Shown here piece after piece: positions 24,271 through 36,309 of a stretch of 64,000 bases of DNA. Where the stretch lies: the NCBI RefSeq assembly GCF_001427785.1, contig NZ_LMHM01000017.1:208662-272661 (forward strand). Direction: 5' to 3'. The position numbers and the translations under genes are program-made. Within the stretch, counting starts at the first letter, position 1; each line of letters starts with the position of its first letter. Source of the DNA: Lysobacter sp. Root690. Its GTDB lineage: Bacteria > Pseudomonadota > Gammaproteobacteria > Xanthomonadales > Xanthomonadaceae. The notes under the pieces are model-generated. The model was given only the letters and a program-made list of their open reading frames with translations, searched no databases and was not told the DNA's origin.

Positions 24271-25230
24271 TTAGAACTCGCAGGCTTCCCAGCCCGGTGG
24301 CGTGGCATGGGTCGAAGGCCCGCGAAAATCGCGCAGCTTCGTCTGCGCCCAGTCGTCGGCCTCGGCGCGTTGCGCCGGACTCAGATTCGCCGCGGTCGCG
24401 GCCAGTTGCTGATCGAGCTGGGCGATGCGGTGTTGTTCCGCGCCCAGGCGATACAGCTTGAGGTAGCGGTAATGCTGCGCCGGATCGGTGCCGACCACGC
24501 CGGCGAGCAAGCCTTGCGAACCCGGTTCGTAGGCCTTCTGCAGCAGGTCGACGACCCGCCAGTCGCCCTTGGCCAGGCCGGCGTCGATCATCGAGGTCGC
24601 GGCGGCGCGATAGTTGCGGATCGAATCGGGATGCTTGAGCAGGCTGCGCGCGTCGTACAGCGGGCCGCGTTCGAGATAGCACGCGCGCGCGCGCTCGTCG
24701 CCCAGGCGCGCGGCCTGGGCGATGTTCGGCACCAGGCTGTCGAGCATCGCGTCGCTGACGCCGTCGCACAGTTGCTGGCTGTCGCGCTGCGCCTGCTGGC
24801 GCAGTTCCACCGCGTCGAGCAGCATCTGGTAAGTGCGTAACTGCGCCGCGCTCATTCCTTCGGTGGATTTGCGGGTGAGGGTGTCGGTCGCGTTCGCGTT
24901 CTTCCATTGGGTGGCGCGCAGATGCGTGCATTGGTTGAGATCGCGCAGCAGGCGCCCGGCCGCGTCGACGTCGCCGACATTCGCGCGCGCCTGCAGCTTG
25001 GCGAAAGTGTCTTTCAATGGCGTTCCGGCGGTCGGTAATACGCCGCCTTTGATGACGGTCGGCGGCGTATTGAAATCGGGCGTCGCGTCGGTCGCACCCA
25101 CATCGGCGCTCTGCGGGCTGACGGACGCGGCGGCGCGCGGCCGGCTTACATCCGCGCGGCCGACGAAATACGCGCCGGTTACCGCGGCGATCACGGCTAC
25201 GCCCAACAGGATCGATCGCTTCATCTGCAT
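24271..25230 (-). CDS. Membrane-anchored protein of unknown function, tandem paralogue 2
   Basis: 319 residues. One N-terminal hydrophobic segment (ILLGVAVIAAVTGAYFVG) is followed by a flexible Pro/Ala-rich stretch to about residue 70, then a helical, repeat-like domain. FAKLQARANVGDVDAAGRLL and LVPNIAQAARLGDERARACY look like Sel1/TPR-type helices. It shares order and motifs with the gene 46 bases upstream (25277-26272): QARANxGDxxAA, LCDGxSxxMLDSLVPN, ARACYLxRGPxYD and HYRYLKLxRLG occur in both. I infer tandem duplication. The domain is probably periplasmic. The function is unknown. Confidence 0.7.
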   Translation of the reverse strand: MQMKRSILLGVAVIAAVTGAYFVGRADVSRPRAAASVSPQSADVGATDATPDFNTPPTVIKGGVLPTAGTPLKDTFAKLQARANVGDVDAAGRLLRDLNQCTHLRATQWKNANATDTLTRKSTEGMSAAQLRTYQMLLDAVELRQQAQRDSQQLCDGVSDAMLDSLVPNIAQAARLGDERARACYLERGPLYDARSLLKHPDSIRNYRAAATSMIDAGLAKGDWRVVDLLQKAYEPGSQGLLAGVVGTDPAQHYRYLKLYRLGAEQHRIAQLDQQLAATAANLSPAQRAEADDWAQTKLRDFRGPSTHATPPGWEACEF

Positions 25231-25276
25231 AAGGTCCGGCCGGCCTGGGTCGGCCCACGGTCGAGCGTGGGCATGA

Positions 25277-26272
25277 TCATTCGTAGGGAAACACGCAAGG
25301 GTCCCACAGAGGTCCGTCCGCGCCGATCGGCTTGCCCTGGAAATTGCGGGTAAAGGTCTGTTCGGCCCAGGCGTCGGCCTGGGTGATCTGCGCCGTGGTC
25401 AGTTTCATCGACGTCGCGCGCAGGTCCTGGTCGAGCTGCGCCGGATCGGCGATCGAGCGATCGGATCCGGCGCCGAGCCGGAACAGTTTGAGATAGCGAT
25501 AGCGCTGGTACGCCTGCTTGCCCACCACCGCCGACAACAGGTTCGACGCGCCGGGCTCGTAGGCGCCGCGCAGCAGGTTGACCACTTGCCAGTCGCCGCT
25601 TTCGATACCGGCATCGATCATTTGTTGGGTCTCGCGCCGGTAGTCGCCCAGTCGCTGCGGATGATCGAGCAGGCTGGCCGGGTCGTAGTTCGGGCCGCGG
25701 TCGAGGTAGCAGGCGCGCGCATACGCATCGCCCAGTTGCGCGGCGCGCTGCAGGTTCGGCACCAGACTGTCGAGCATGTCGGCGCTGGCGCCGTCGCACA
25801 GCGCGCGCAGGCCGCCGAGGGTCTGGCCACGCGATTCCACCGCATCGAGTTGGGCGCGGTAGTTCTGTAGTTGCTGCGGACTCATGCGGTCGACGGCCTG
25901 GCCGAGCAGTTCGTCGGAGAGTTTTGCGTTGTCGCGATCCAGGCGCTCGTAGCGCCGGCACAGGTTGAGGTCGCGGTACAGACGGGTCGCCGCGACGGCG
26001 TCGCCGGCGTTGGCGCGCGCCTGCAGATCGGCGAATACGTATTTCAACGGGGTGCGTGGGGCGGGCAGTTTCTGCGCGGCGCCGGGGTTGGCGGCGATCG
26101 TCGGCGTGACCTTGCCCGCAGCGTTTCCGGTTTCAGAGGGCGCGGCGGCGACTTCGGTATCGCCCGCCGCATGGTCCGCCGCGGGCGCGCCTTGAACGCG
26201 GCCGCCGAAATAACCGGCGGCCGCGGCGACCGCGGCCAGCACGATCGCGGCGGCTACGCTGCGACCGCGCAT
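25277..26272 (-). CDS. Membrane-anchored protein of unknown function, tandem paralogue 1
   Basis: 331 residues from ATG 26272; an earlier in-frame ATG (26314) adds 14 poorly placed residues. An N-terminal anchor (AAIVLAAVAAAAGYFGG) is followed by a low-complexity linker and the same helical domain as the gene downstream: FADLQARANAGDAVAATRLY, CDGASADMLDSLVPN and ARACYLDRGPNYDPASL. The two genes are probably co-transcribed. The shared domain suggests a complex or substrate-specific variants. I do not recognise the family. Confidence 0.7.
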   Translation of the reverse strand: MRGRSVAAAIVLAAVAAAAGYFGGRVQGAPAADHAAGDTEVAAAPSETGNAAGKVTPTIAANPGAAQKLPAPRTPLKYVFADLQARANAGDAVAATRLYRDLNLCRRYERLDRDNAKLSDELLGQAVDRMSPQQLQNYRAQLDAVESRGQTLGGLRALCDGASADMLDSLVPNLQRAAQLGDAYARACYLDRGPNYDPASLLDHPQRLGDYRRETQQMIDAGIESGDWQVVNLLRGAYEPGASNLLSAVVGKQAYQRYRYLKLFRLGAGSDRSIADPAQLDQDLRATSMKLTTAQITQADAWAEQTFTRNFQGKPIGADGPLWDPCVFPYE

Positions 26273-26354
26273 CGCGCTACGACTGCGCAGCGGTTCTGGC
26301 GAACCGCCGCGCATCCGGAATGAAACCGACTCGATGCATCGACACCCATTCCAC

Positions 26355-27269
26355 TCAGTTTTCGCTGTCCAGTACGTAAGCCGACGAAGCGATCGAAGCG
26401 TTGCCGGTCATGATCGCGGTGTTCTTGCCCGCGGCCGACGGCAGACCGACCTTGAGGTTGACCGCGCCGGAGACCAGGGCGTCGAGGATCGGAGTGATGA
26501 TCGGCAGGCCCAGCGCAATATTGCCGCAACCGCTGGCCGCCGGCACGGCGAAGGAATTGTCGACCAAGCTGGTGTCGTCGATCTGCAGGTAGCCGATGAA
26601 GTTCGGCTCGTCCGTCCACACCGTGGTGACCGTGCCCGGGCTGCCGGAGATCGGCAGGTTCGGCAGCGGCGGCGCGGTGGTGCCGGTCTGCAGCTTGATC
26701 ACCACCGGGTTCTGCGCCGAACCGATGTAGCAGCTGTTGCCGAGGAAGGGGTTTTCCAGATGCACGCGCACGGCCAGGCGCGCCACGGTCGGATCGCTGC
26801 CGTCGGTCGGCGGAAACAGCGCATTGCCGAAGTTGGTCTGCAGGCCCTGTACCGGTTCGAGCGTCGCGGTGACGTCGTTGAAGGTGGCGACGAAGCCCCA
26901 GAACGCGGTCCACAGCGGGCCGGGCCAGTTTGGCGCGGGGTTGACGATGCCGAGCAGGCCGCCAGGCACCTTGGCCGGCGGGGCGGACAGGGTCGGGCCG
27001 CCGACCGCGGCGTACAGCGGCGAGGCGCCGATGCTCTCGATGCCGCCCTGCAGCACGATCGGCTTGTCGATCGGCATGGTGGTGGCGCCGATCTTGAGCA
27101 CGCCGGAGTTGGTGGTGTTGATCACGCAACTGCCGACCGAGGGATTGGTGTACGGGCAATACTTGAACATGGCATACGCGCCCGTGGGCGTGCCGGCGAT
27201 TGCCGTGGGTGCTTGTGCGACGACCAGCACTGCCGCGGCCAAGGCGTAATGAAGCGACGTCTTGCGCAT
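26355..27269 (-). CDS. Secreted protein of an actinobacterial-type family
   Basis: 304 residues from ATG 27269 with a GGAGAAT ribosome site. A signal peptide (SLHYALAAAVLVVAQAPTAIA) is followed by a Gly/Pro-rich mature part. The sequence pattern (GVLKIGATTMPIDKPIVLQG, then ENPFLGNSCYIGS and TGTTAPPLPNLPISG) is one I recall from secreted proteins of Streptomyces and relatives. This memory is not a database result. Conserved Cys residues suggest disulfides and extracellular location. It follows the PraB-like gene on the same strand, so it may be exported to a surface matrix. Confidence 0.6.
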   Translation of the reverse strand: MRKTSLHYALAAAVLVVAQAPTAIAGTPTGAYAMFKYCPYTNPSVGSCVINTTNSGVLKIGATTMPIDKPIVLQGGIESIGASPLYAAVGGPTLSAPPAKVPGGLLGIVNPAPNWPGPLWTAFWGFVATFNDVTATLEPVQGLQTNFGNALFPPTDGSDPTVARLAVRVHLENPFLGNSCYIGSAQNPVVIKLQTGTTAPPLPNLPISGSPGTVTTVWTDEPNFIGYLQIDDTSLVDNSFAVPAASGCGNIALGLPIITPILDALVSGAVNLKVGLPSAAGKNTAIMTGNASIASSAYVLDSEN

Positions 27270-27597
27270 GGTGGATTCTCCAGAATTAGGGTGGGCCGCT
27301 GGGTCTGACGACACAGGGCGAAGGCTGCCGGATCGACGGCAGACTTGGTCGTGCTACGACGCGCGGGGAGGCAGGCTGAGGTCGAACCGGGCGGATCGCG
27401 AACAGCTGGGGAGGAGGAGGTTCCTCCCCAGCGGCAAGTCCCTTTGTGCGAGAGATCCTTTCGCGCGAACTCCAGGCAACGCGCCGTCTGGCGGGGTTCG
27501 GCGGTGCTCACCTTTCACGCATGCAAGCCGGTGACACCGTCGGCCAGTGGCCGCTGCATCGATCCGCTGTTACCGCGGATGAGTTGACCGGGGCAGG
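27270..27597 (-). other. 328-base intergenic region with hairpin
   Basis: Lies between the PraB-like gene and the next secreted-protein gene. A 10+10 hairpin occurs: GCTGGGGAGG at 27405-27414 and CCTCCCCAGC at 27423-27432. It is terminator-like without a T-run. Nothing else was seen. Confidence 0.4.
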
Positions 27598-28170
27598 TCA
27601 GGGAACCACGCGCACCGCGGGGTTGGCCACCAGCGCGTTGGGCGCGGCGTTGGTGCGGGTCTGCACCGCGCACGGACCCAGGGTCGACTTGAACACGAAG
27701 CGGTTGGCCGAATCCAGAACGCCGGTGACGGTGCTGGTGCCGGTCGCGCTCGGGCAGTTGACGTTCAGCGGCGGCGGCAGGTAGATGCGCACGCCGCTGA
27801 TCGAGACGTTGTACAGCGACGGGGTCAGCGTCGGCGCGCCGGCGAACGGCGGATTGGCGCCGGTGTACGGCGTCGGCGCCGACATCGCCCACGGGGTGGA
27901 GGCGGTGATGCCGGTGCAGGTCGACGAGCCGGTGAAGGTCGCGCTGGTCACGGTGGCGACGCCGCCGCTGATCGACACGGCGAAGTTGGCGTCGCACGGC
28001 GCCGGATTGCCGAGGTACGAAGCGGTGGTCGGGCCGGTGAAGTTGGTGGTGCCGGTGCTGACCCAGGCCGAACCGTTCCACACTTCGAACGAAGCCGCGC
28101 TGGCCGCGGTGGCGCCGAAGATGGCCGCCGCCGAAGCGAGGGCGAGCAGAGAGGTCTTGAATTTCGACAT
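27598..28170 (-). CDS. PraB-like secreted protein (alkane-oxidation activator/biofilm matrix type)
   Basis: 190 residues from ATG 28170 with an AGGAGA ribosome site. The signal peptide SLLALASAAAIFGATAASA is followed by a Thr/Ser/Ala-rich beta-type protein. The layout (AxFxxWNGSAWVST, then CDANFAVSISGGVATVTSATF, GSSTCTGI, later NVSISGVRIYLPP and VNCPSATG) fits my memory of PraB/activator-of-alkane-oxidation proteins of pseudomonads, which are secreted and amyloid- or matrix-related. Paired Cys residues occur in the same places. It lies downstream of the STN receptor. The functional assignment is an inference. Confidence 0.5.
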   Translation of the reverse strand: MSKFKTSLLALASAAAIFGATAASAASFEVWNGSAWVSTGTTNFTGPTTASYLGNPAPCDANFAVSISGGVATVTSATFTGSSTCTGITASTPWAMSAPTPYTGANPPFAGAPTLTPSLYNVSISGVRIYLPPPLNVNCPSATGTSTVTGVLDSANRFVFKSTLGPCAVQTRTNAAPNALVANPAVRVVP

Positions 28171-28261
28171 TGCGTTGTTCTCCTGTGAGGCGTCGATGTT
28201 TAGGGACACGGGCGTGTCCACACGTGCTGTCACGGAATGAAGCGGGCGCCGTGGCTGCGCT

Positions 28262-28299
28262 GCCCGACGGCTACGGTGAGCGGTCCGTAGCCGTCGGGC
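28262..28299 (-). terminator. Hairpin downstream of the STN TonB receptor
   Basis: A 15-base perfect stem: GCCCGACGGCTACGG at 28262-28276 and its complement at 28285-28299, with an 8-base loop. It is one of two strong stems in the 177 bases between the receptor and the PraB-like gene. Confidence 0.5.
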
Positions 28300-28306
28300 G
28301 ACCTAG

Positions 28307-28340
28307 TCGTCGTCGCGCCGCGCGAGCGCCGCGACGACGA
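28307..28340 (-). terminator. Second hairpin, adjacent to the receptor stop codon
   Basis: An 11-base perfect stem: TCGTCGTCGCG at 28307-28317 and CGCGACGACGA at 28330-28340. It lies 7 bases after the receptor stop. The two stems in a row may terminate or attenuate transcription. Confidence 0.45.
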
Positions 28341-28347
28341 TGCGAAC

Positions 28348-31761
<3,414 letters not shown>

Positions 31762-32071
31762 TCGCTCTCCCCTCCGGTTTCGGGTCGTCTTTGGTTGCGA
31801 CCTCAGTTAGTACAGACGCGAGCGCATGCAAAACCCGAACCTGCGGATGTGTCGATGTGTATTCGCGTGCGTTGTTGAACCCATGAGTTCACTTTTGCAC
31901 TGCAGCACCGATGATGCGGGCGCGTGATTGCAGGCGTGTCATTTCGAGCAGCGCGTCGCGAGCACGCGCGGGCGCCTGCGCGCGTTGGCATGCGCAACTA
32001 AAGGTCTGCATGGAATGGCGCGGCCGCGCGATGCGAATGACGCATCCGATTCACGACGCGACACGCGCGGC
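31762..32071. other. 310-base intergenic region upstream of the STN receptor
   Basis: Holds the receptor promoter (minus strand), likely recognised by the ECF sigma factor. A short inverted repeat TGAAC at 31876-31880 and GTTCA at 31887-31891 is present. I cannot identify the ECF promoter. Confidence 0.4.
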
Positions 32072-33151
32072 TCAGCCGCGGCTGACGGGGCGCGGCTTGA
32101 GGACGATGGTGTCGTCTTGCGCGGTGCTGCGTTCGATCGGGAAATACGCGGTCAGCGCTTCGACGAAGGTACCGGTATCGCCGGTGTTGAACGCGCCGCT
32201 GATCTTCAGCGACGCCAAGTGTGTGTCGCTGAGCACGACCTGCCGGCTCGAATAGCGATTCATCTCGGCGATCGCGTCTTCGAGCCGTTCGTTCTCGAAC
32301 ACGATCTGACCATGGCGCCAGCTGACCACGCGCTTGACGTCGGCGGCGCGCACCTGCGGCTGGGTCTTGGCGATGGCGACGAACTGCTGGCCCGGACGCA
32401 ATTCGGCCAGCGGCGAAGCGGTGTTCGGCTTGGCCGATGCGGCGGCGCGATCGCGGGTGACCGTCACCCGTCCTTCCAGCAAGGTCACTTCGAACGCGCG
32501 TTTAGACAGATACACATCGAACTCGGTGCCGAGCGCGGTCACCTGGCGTCCCGCCGCGGTCACCACGAACGGGCGGGTGTGGTCCTTGGCGACCTTGAAC
32601 AACGCCTGCCCACGTTCGAGCGTGACCGCGCGCAGACCGGCGCGGTAATGCGCCGAAATGCGGCTGTCGGTATTGAGGGTGATCACCGAGCCGTCGTCCA
32701 GGGTCACCACCGCACGCTGACCGACGCCGGTCTGGTAGACGTTGCCGGCCGACGCTTCGCGGCTGTCGCCGGCGCGGTTCCAGTTCATCTGCGAACTCAG
32801 CGCCATCGCACCGAGCACGGCGGCGACGAACAGCGAGGCGGCGATCGACCAGCCGCGGGTGCGGCGCGAGCGGCGCACGTTGCTGTCGACCATGCGCGCC
32901 ATCGTCTCGTGGCGCAGCGACTGCATTTCCGGGGTGAACGCGAGCAGCGAGGCCAGCGCGTGCGCGGCCTGGGCGCGATCGAACGCGGCGGCGTGTTCGC
33001 GCGACTGCGCGCGCCAGGCCTCGAACGCCTCGCGGGTCATCGCGCTGTCGTCGTCGCGCAATATCTCGCTCCAGCGCGCCGCGACCTCGTACACGCCTTC
33101 GGGCGCGAGGTCCGTCGCTTCGTCACCCAATTGCGAGATTTTGCATTTCAT
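32072..33151 (-). CDS. FecR-family anti-sigma/sensor protein
   Basis: 359 residues. The cytoplasmic N-terminal part (EAFEAWRAQSREHAAAFDRA, the DUF4880/FecR_N motif) is followed by one transmembrane segment near residues 95-115 (SIAASLFVAAVLGAMALSS). A periplasmic FecR domain follows (residues 130-260; GNVYQTGVGQRAVVTLDDGS, FEVTLLEGRVTVTRDRA), and then a DUF4974-like C-terminus. It should hold the sigma factor inactive until the ligand-loaded receptor contacts it through its STN domain. It sits between the sigma and receptor genes, as in fecIRA systems. Confidence 0.92.
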   Translation of the reverse strand: MKCKISQLGDEATDLAPEGVYEVAARWSEILRDDDSAMTREAFEAWRAQSREHAAAFDRAQAAHALASLLAFTPEMQSLRHETMARMVDSNVRRSRRTRGWSIAASLFVAAVLGAMALSSQMNWNRAGDSREASAGNVYQTGVGQRAVVTLDDGSVITLNTDSRISAHYRAGLRAVTLERGQALFKVAKDHTRPFVVTAAGRQVTALGTEFDVYLSKRAFEVTLLEGRVTVTRDRAAASAKPNTASPLAELRPGQQFVAIAKTQPQVRAADVKRVVSWRHGQIVFENERLEDAIAEMNRYSSRQVVLSDTHLASLKISGAFNTGDTGTFVEALTAYFPIERSTAQDDTIVLKPRPVSRG

Positions 33152-33290
33152 CTGCCGTTACCTCTTCGCGGGATCCGCTTGCGTTTTCCAGCGCCGCTCC
33201 GACCCGCATGCCGATCCGTGACGGATCGCTCAACCGAACCCAGTGCCGATGCACGGATTCACCTGCCGTCTGCGACGGTTCGCGCCCCGA

Positions 33291-33863
33291 TCAGTCCCGA
33301 TCCTGTGCCTTGCCCATGATGCCGCCCAATTGCGCCAGCGCCTTGGCCATGTGCTTTTCGGCCGCCCGCACCGATATCGCCATCATGACCGCAATTTCCG
33401 CATATTTCTTCTTCTCCAGCACCCGCAGCACGAACACGTCGCGGGTCCGCTCGGGCAGCGCGCGCAGCACGGCGCTGACCAGCTTTATTTCTTCCTTACC
33501 CAGTAAGACGCGCTCGGGCGAAATATCCGTAGCGGGTTGGTGGATTTCGGCGTCGAACGACTCGTGGGCCTCCTGGCTGCGGGCCTTCCGGCGCCGGCCC
33601 CAGTCGCGCAGGGTGTTGGCGGCGACCTGGAACACGTACTGCTCGACATGCTCGATCGGCCCGCCGCGGGCGCGCCGGATCAGGTGCAGGAACACTTCCT
33701 GGGTCAGGTCCTCGACCTCGGCGCTGTCCTTCACCCGCTTGGAGAAAAAGCCCCGCAACGGCACCCGATAACGCAGCGACACGTTGTTCCATTGCTTGAC
33801 GCAGTCCTCTCCGTAATCGGCTAGCGATGCGGACTCGTGCGGCCATGACGCCGGATCGGTCAT
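33291..33863 (-). CDS. ECF-family RNA polymerase sigma factor (FecI-type)
   Basis: 190 residues from ATG 33863, chosen because GGGGAAGAGACA directly before it is a ribosome site; the ATG at 33884 lacks one. Sigma region 2 is seen in SAEVEDLTQEVFLHLIRRARG and the -10 binding helix YVFQVAANTLRDWGRR. Region 4 is in ALPERTRDVFVLRVLEKKKY and AEIAVMMAISVRAAEKHMAK. The length and order are normal for FecI-like factors. It initiates the fecIR-TonB locus on the minus strand. Confidence 0.93.
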   Translation of the reverse strand: MTDPASWPHESASLADYGEDCVKQWNNVSLRYRVPLRGFFSKRVKDSAEVEDLTQEVFLHLIRRARGGPIEHVEQYVFQVAANTLRDWGRRRKARSQEAHESFDAEIHQPATDISPERVLLGKEEIKLVSAVLRALPERTRDVFVLRVLEKKKYAEIAVMMAISVRAAEKHMAKALAQLGGIMGKAQDRD

Positions 33864-34061
33864 TGTCTCTTCCCCGTACCGCATGGAATGGCGCCGGCGC
33901 TCAGGTCGGCGAGTGGACGCTAGCGTCCGCCGATGTCGTCGGCTGCGACGGCGCGGGCCGTGGCTGCCGTCGCTCGCGCAAGGGTTTCGCCCGCGACCGG
34001 CGGTGGCCGGTCGCGACGCGCGGTCCGGCGTTCCCCAACGCCGCGCCGTATTGGTTCGCCT

Positions 34062-34868
34062 TCATGTCCCCACCACTTTTTCCGCCCACAACGGCAGGAT
34101 CCCGCGCGGCTTGCGCGAACCCGACGACGCGCCGTCGGCCTGGACCTTGGACTCGGCTGCCTGCGCGGCGGCCGCGGCCATCTCCATGATCTGTTCCACG
34201 CCGCGGATGTGTTCGCGATTGTCGAACGGCACGGTCAGTATCGGCGACACGAACGCGATCAGCCGCGCCAGCATCAGCGAATCGCTGACCGGCTCGCCCA
34301 TGCACAAGGCCGAAATCAGTTCGTCCATGTCCTCGCTGGCGAGCACGCCGGACAGCGCCTTGAGGGCGAAATGCAGACGCATGCCCAGTTCGTTGCGCGA
34401 CAGATGCGGCAGCGCGCGGGCGAAGGCTTCGAAGAAGCGTTCGTAGATCGGCTGATAATGTTCGTGCAGGTAATCACGGATGAACTGCGACGGGTCGCTG
34501 TAGACGCGTCCGAGCAAGCGCATGAAACCCATGCCGCCGGTGCGGTCGCGGCTGATCCGGACCGCCGGCACGAACAGCACTCCGAACACCGCTGCGGCGT
34601 CCATCGCGTTTTCGCCGTAACGCGCCTCGCACAGCGACAACAGCGCCAGGCGTTCCTGATTCAAGCGGTCCAGCCGCGCTGACAGCAGTTCCTGGACCAG
34701 CGCTTCCTTGCTGCCGAAGTGGTAGTTCACCGCCGCCAGATTGACCTTGGCGTGGCTGGTGATCTGGCGCAGCGACATGCCTTCGTAGCCGTGCTTGACG
34801 AACAGCAGCTCCGCCGCTTCGAGCAGACGCCCCCGGGTGTTGCCTGGGATAGGGCTGTGACTGTTCAC
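34062..34868 (-). CDS. TetR/AcrR-family transcriptional regulator
   Basis: 268 residues. The N-terminal TetR helix-turn-helix (about 10-60) has RLLEAAELLFVKHGYEGMSL, RQITSHAKVNLAAVNYHFGS and KEALVQELL. The C-terminal ligand domain is long and helical. A Pro/Ala-rich tail follows residue 240. The overall style is that of PsrA/TetR_C-type fatty-acid-responsive repressors, but the ligand is unknown. A 9+9 inverted repeat lies about 45 bases upstream of the start (34912-34948) and is a candidate autoregulatory site. Confidence 0.9.
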   Translation of the reverse strand: MNSHSPIPGNTRGRLLEAAELLFVKHGYEGMSLRQITSHAKVNLAAVNYHFGSKEALVQELLSARLDRLNQERLALLSLCEARYGENAMDAAAVFGVLFVPAVRISRDRTGGMGFMRLLGRVYSDPSQFIRDYLHEHYQPIYERFFEAFARALPHLSRNELGMRLHFALKALSGVLASEDMDELISALCMGEPVSDSLMLARLIAFVSPILTVPFDNREHIRGVEQIMEMAAAAAQAAESKVQADGASSGSRKPRGILPLWAEKVVGT

Positions 34869-35183
34869 GGCGGGTGTCCGCGGAGGGTTTCAGCTCGGGC
34901 GGCCGACAGGGCGTTTCAATTCCCGGTCTGAGTGGCTGGATTGAAACGGGCGTTAGACTAATCAGATCAAATCAGCCCATGCACGCTGCAGCGCAATATT
35001 TGTGCCTGTGTGTCGGAATCAGCGCGCCTGAAGTCGCGAATCTGGAACCTGCATCGCGCTATCGGGGCGCTCATCACTCGCGCACCGATCGCGGGCCGCT
35101 ATCTCCTGCAAGTTGATGCATCCAACGAGGCCTGGCATGTGAGTCAAGCCGCTCCGGCAAGCGGCGTCGGCCTGGGTGAATGG
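34869..35183. other. 315-base region upstream of the TetR gene
   Basis: Lies between the TetR gene and the end of the cold-shock/DUF1294 gene, both minus. It contains the inverted repeat listed separately; the rest shows nothing recognisable. Confidence 0.4.
34912..34948. promoter_or_regulatory. Inverted repeat upstream of the TetR gene
   Basis: Arms CGTTTCAAT at 34912-34920 and ATTGAAACG at 34940-34948, spaced 19 bases apart. The right half is followed by GGGCGTTAG, giving GAAAC-N4-GTTAG, which partly fits the PsrA-type half-site pattern (GAAAC-N2-4-GTTTC). It is a likely operator. Confidence 0.5.
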
Positions 35184-35804
35184 CTAGCCGCCGATCCGCC
35201 CGGTCAACGCCGCGAACAGGCCCGACCTGAGAAGCCAGGCAGCCGCAATCAAGTTGACGACGACCGTGGCCCAGAAAACCATCTGGAACGATCGTTTCGC
35301 CGTCTTGTGGCGGAACTGTTGCTGGGCGATCAGCGCACCCGGCCATCCGCCAAGCAGGTCCGAAAGATGCAGGCTGGCTTCCGGCGTGCGCGATGCTTCG
35401 CTCTGCGCGGCGATCTTGTCGGATCTGTACATCAGATACGACAGCGCACTCATGGCGATGTAGATCCCCGCCAAGACCGCCGGCAGAAGCCCGAAAGCGG
35501 CGGCCGCAGCACTCGCCAACAGGGTCGCCAGGCCCAGCTTCGCTCTGGGAACCCGGGAAGGCGCGCGCGGGGCTTCTGTTTTTTGCCCGGCATGACGAAT
35601 CCGCCGAGCATTGGTCCGTCCTCGCGCGTCGACGCCGGGATGATAGGAAATCAGGTCGCCGACGAGCGGTCGGCGCGAGCCGCGCTGAAACTCATTGATA
35701 TGGACGAAGGCGCGGGCACCGCCGCCGACGGGCATGACGAAGCCAAAGCCTTTGTCGTCGTTCCAGTCGGTGATCCGACCTGCCAGTCGCATGGCGGTTC
35801 CCAT
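35184..35804 (-). CDS. Cold-shock domain fused to DUF1294 membrane domain
   Basis: 206 residues. The cold-shock (OB-fold) domain spans about 5-75: AGRITDWNDDKGFGFVMP carries RNP1-like aromatic residues and AFVHINEF the second motif. A basic linker follows, then two or three membrane segments (LLPAVLAGIYIAMSALSYLM, VFWATVVVNLIAAAWLL) with the DUF1294 pattern SDLLGGWPGALIAQQQFRHKT between them. CSD-DUF1294 fusions are widespread in proteobacteria; the role is probably nucleic-acid binding at the membrane, unproven. ATG 35792 is an alternative start. Confidence 0.88.
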   Translation of the reverse strand: MGTAMRLAGRITDWNDDKGFGFVMPVGGGARAFVHINEFQRGSRRPLVGDLISYHPGVDARGRTNARRIRHAGQKTEAPRAPSRVPRAKLGLATLLASAAAAAFGLLPAVLAGIYIAMSALSYLMYRSDKIAAQSEASRTPEASLHLSDLLGGWPGALIAQQQFRHKTAKRSFQMVFWATVVVNLIAAAWLLRSGLFAALTGRIGG

Positions 35805-36087
35805 CAGCGGCTAACGCTTGAATTGAGCCGCGCCGCAAAACCGGTTCGGCTTGAATGAAGTGTCGAGCATGGATCCATGCGGGCTCGAAATTGATGGGCG
35901 GTCATTGTCGGCTGCGAACCATGGCTATCCGCGAAGCGTTTGGAAAATTTTCCGTGCCTGTGATTCAAAAGCACGTTGCGCAGCTCCAGAAGAAAAGGCG
36001 CGTGTTGATCGCGCGTCTGCGAACAAACCACGGCGATTGAACAATCGCCCGCGGTTTGTCGACACGCGCGCAGTCGCCGCGCCGGCT

Positions 36088-36309
36088 TCAGTCGGATGCC
36101 ATCGCTTGCCACTGGAACACCTCGGTCAGCGGCACGCCGAACACCTGCGCGATCCGGAATGCCGCTTCCAGCGACGGCGAGTACTTGCCGGCTTCGATCG
36201 CGGCGACCGTCTGCCGGGTCAGGCCGATGCGCTGACCCAGCTGCGCCTGCGACATTTCGCCGTGATGGAAACGCAAGGCGCGGATGTTGTTGGAAATCGA
36301 TCCTTGCAT
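36088..36309 (-). CDS. XRE-family helix-turn-helix regulator
   Basis: 73 residues from ATG 36309. It is almost only a helix-turn-helix: NNIRALRFHHGEMSQAQLGQ, RIGLTRQTVAAIEAGKYSPS and AAFRIAQVFGVPLTEVFQW. It belongs to the YozG-like group of small XRE regulators that pair with a membrane protein. The stop codon of the upstream membrane-protein gene overlaps its start (TGATG), so translation is coupled. It probably represses the promoter at 36760-36788. Confidence 0.9.
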   Translation of the reverse strand: MQGSISNNIRALRFHHGEMSQAQLGQRIGLTRQTVAAIEAGKYSPSLEAAFRIAQVFGVPLTEVFQWQAMASD

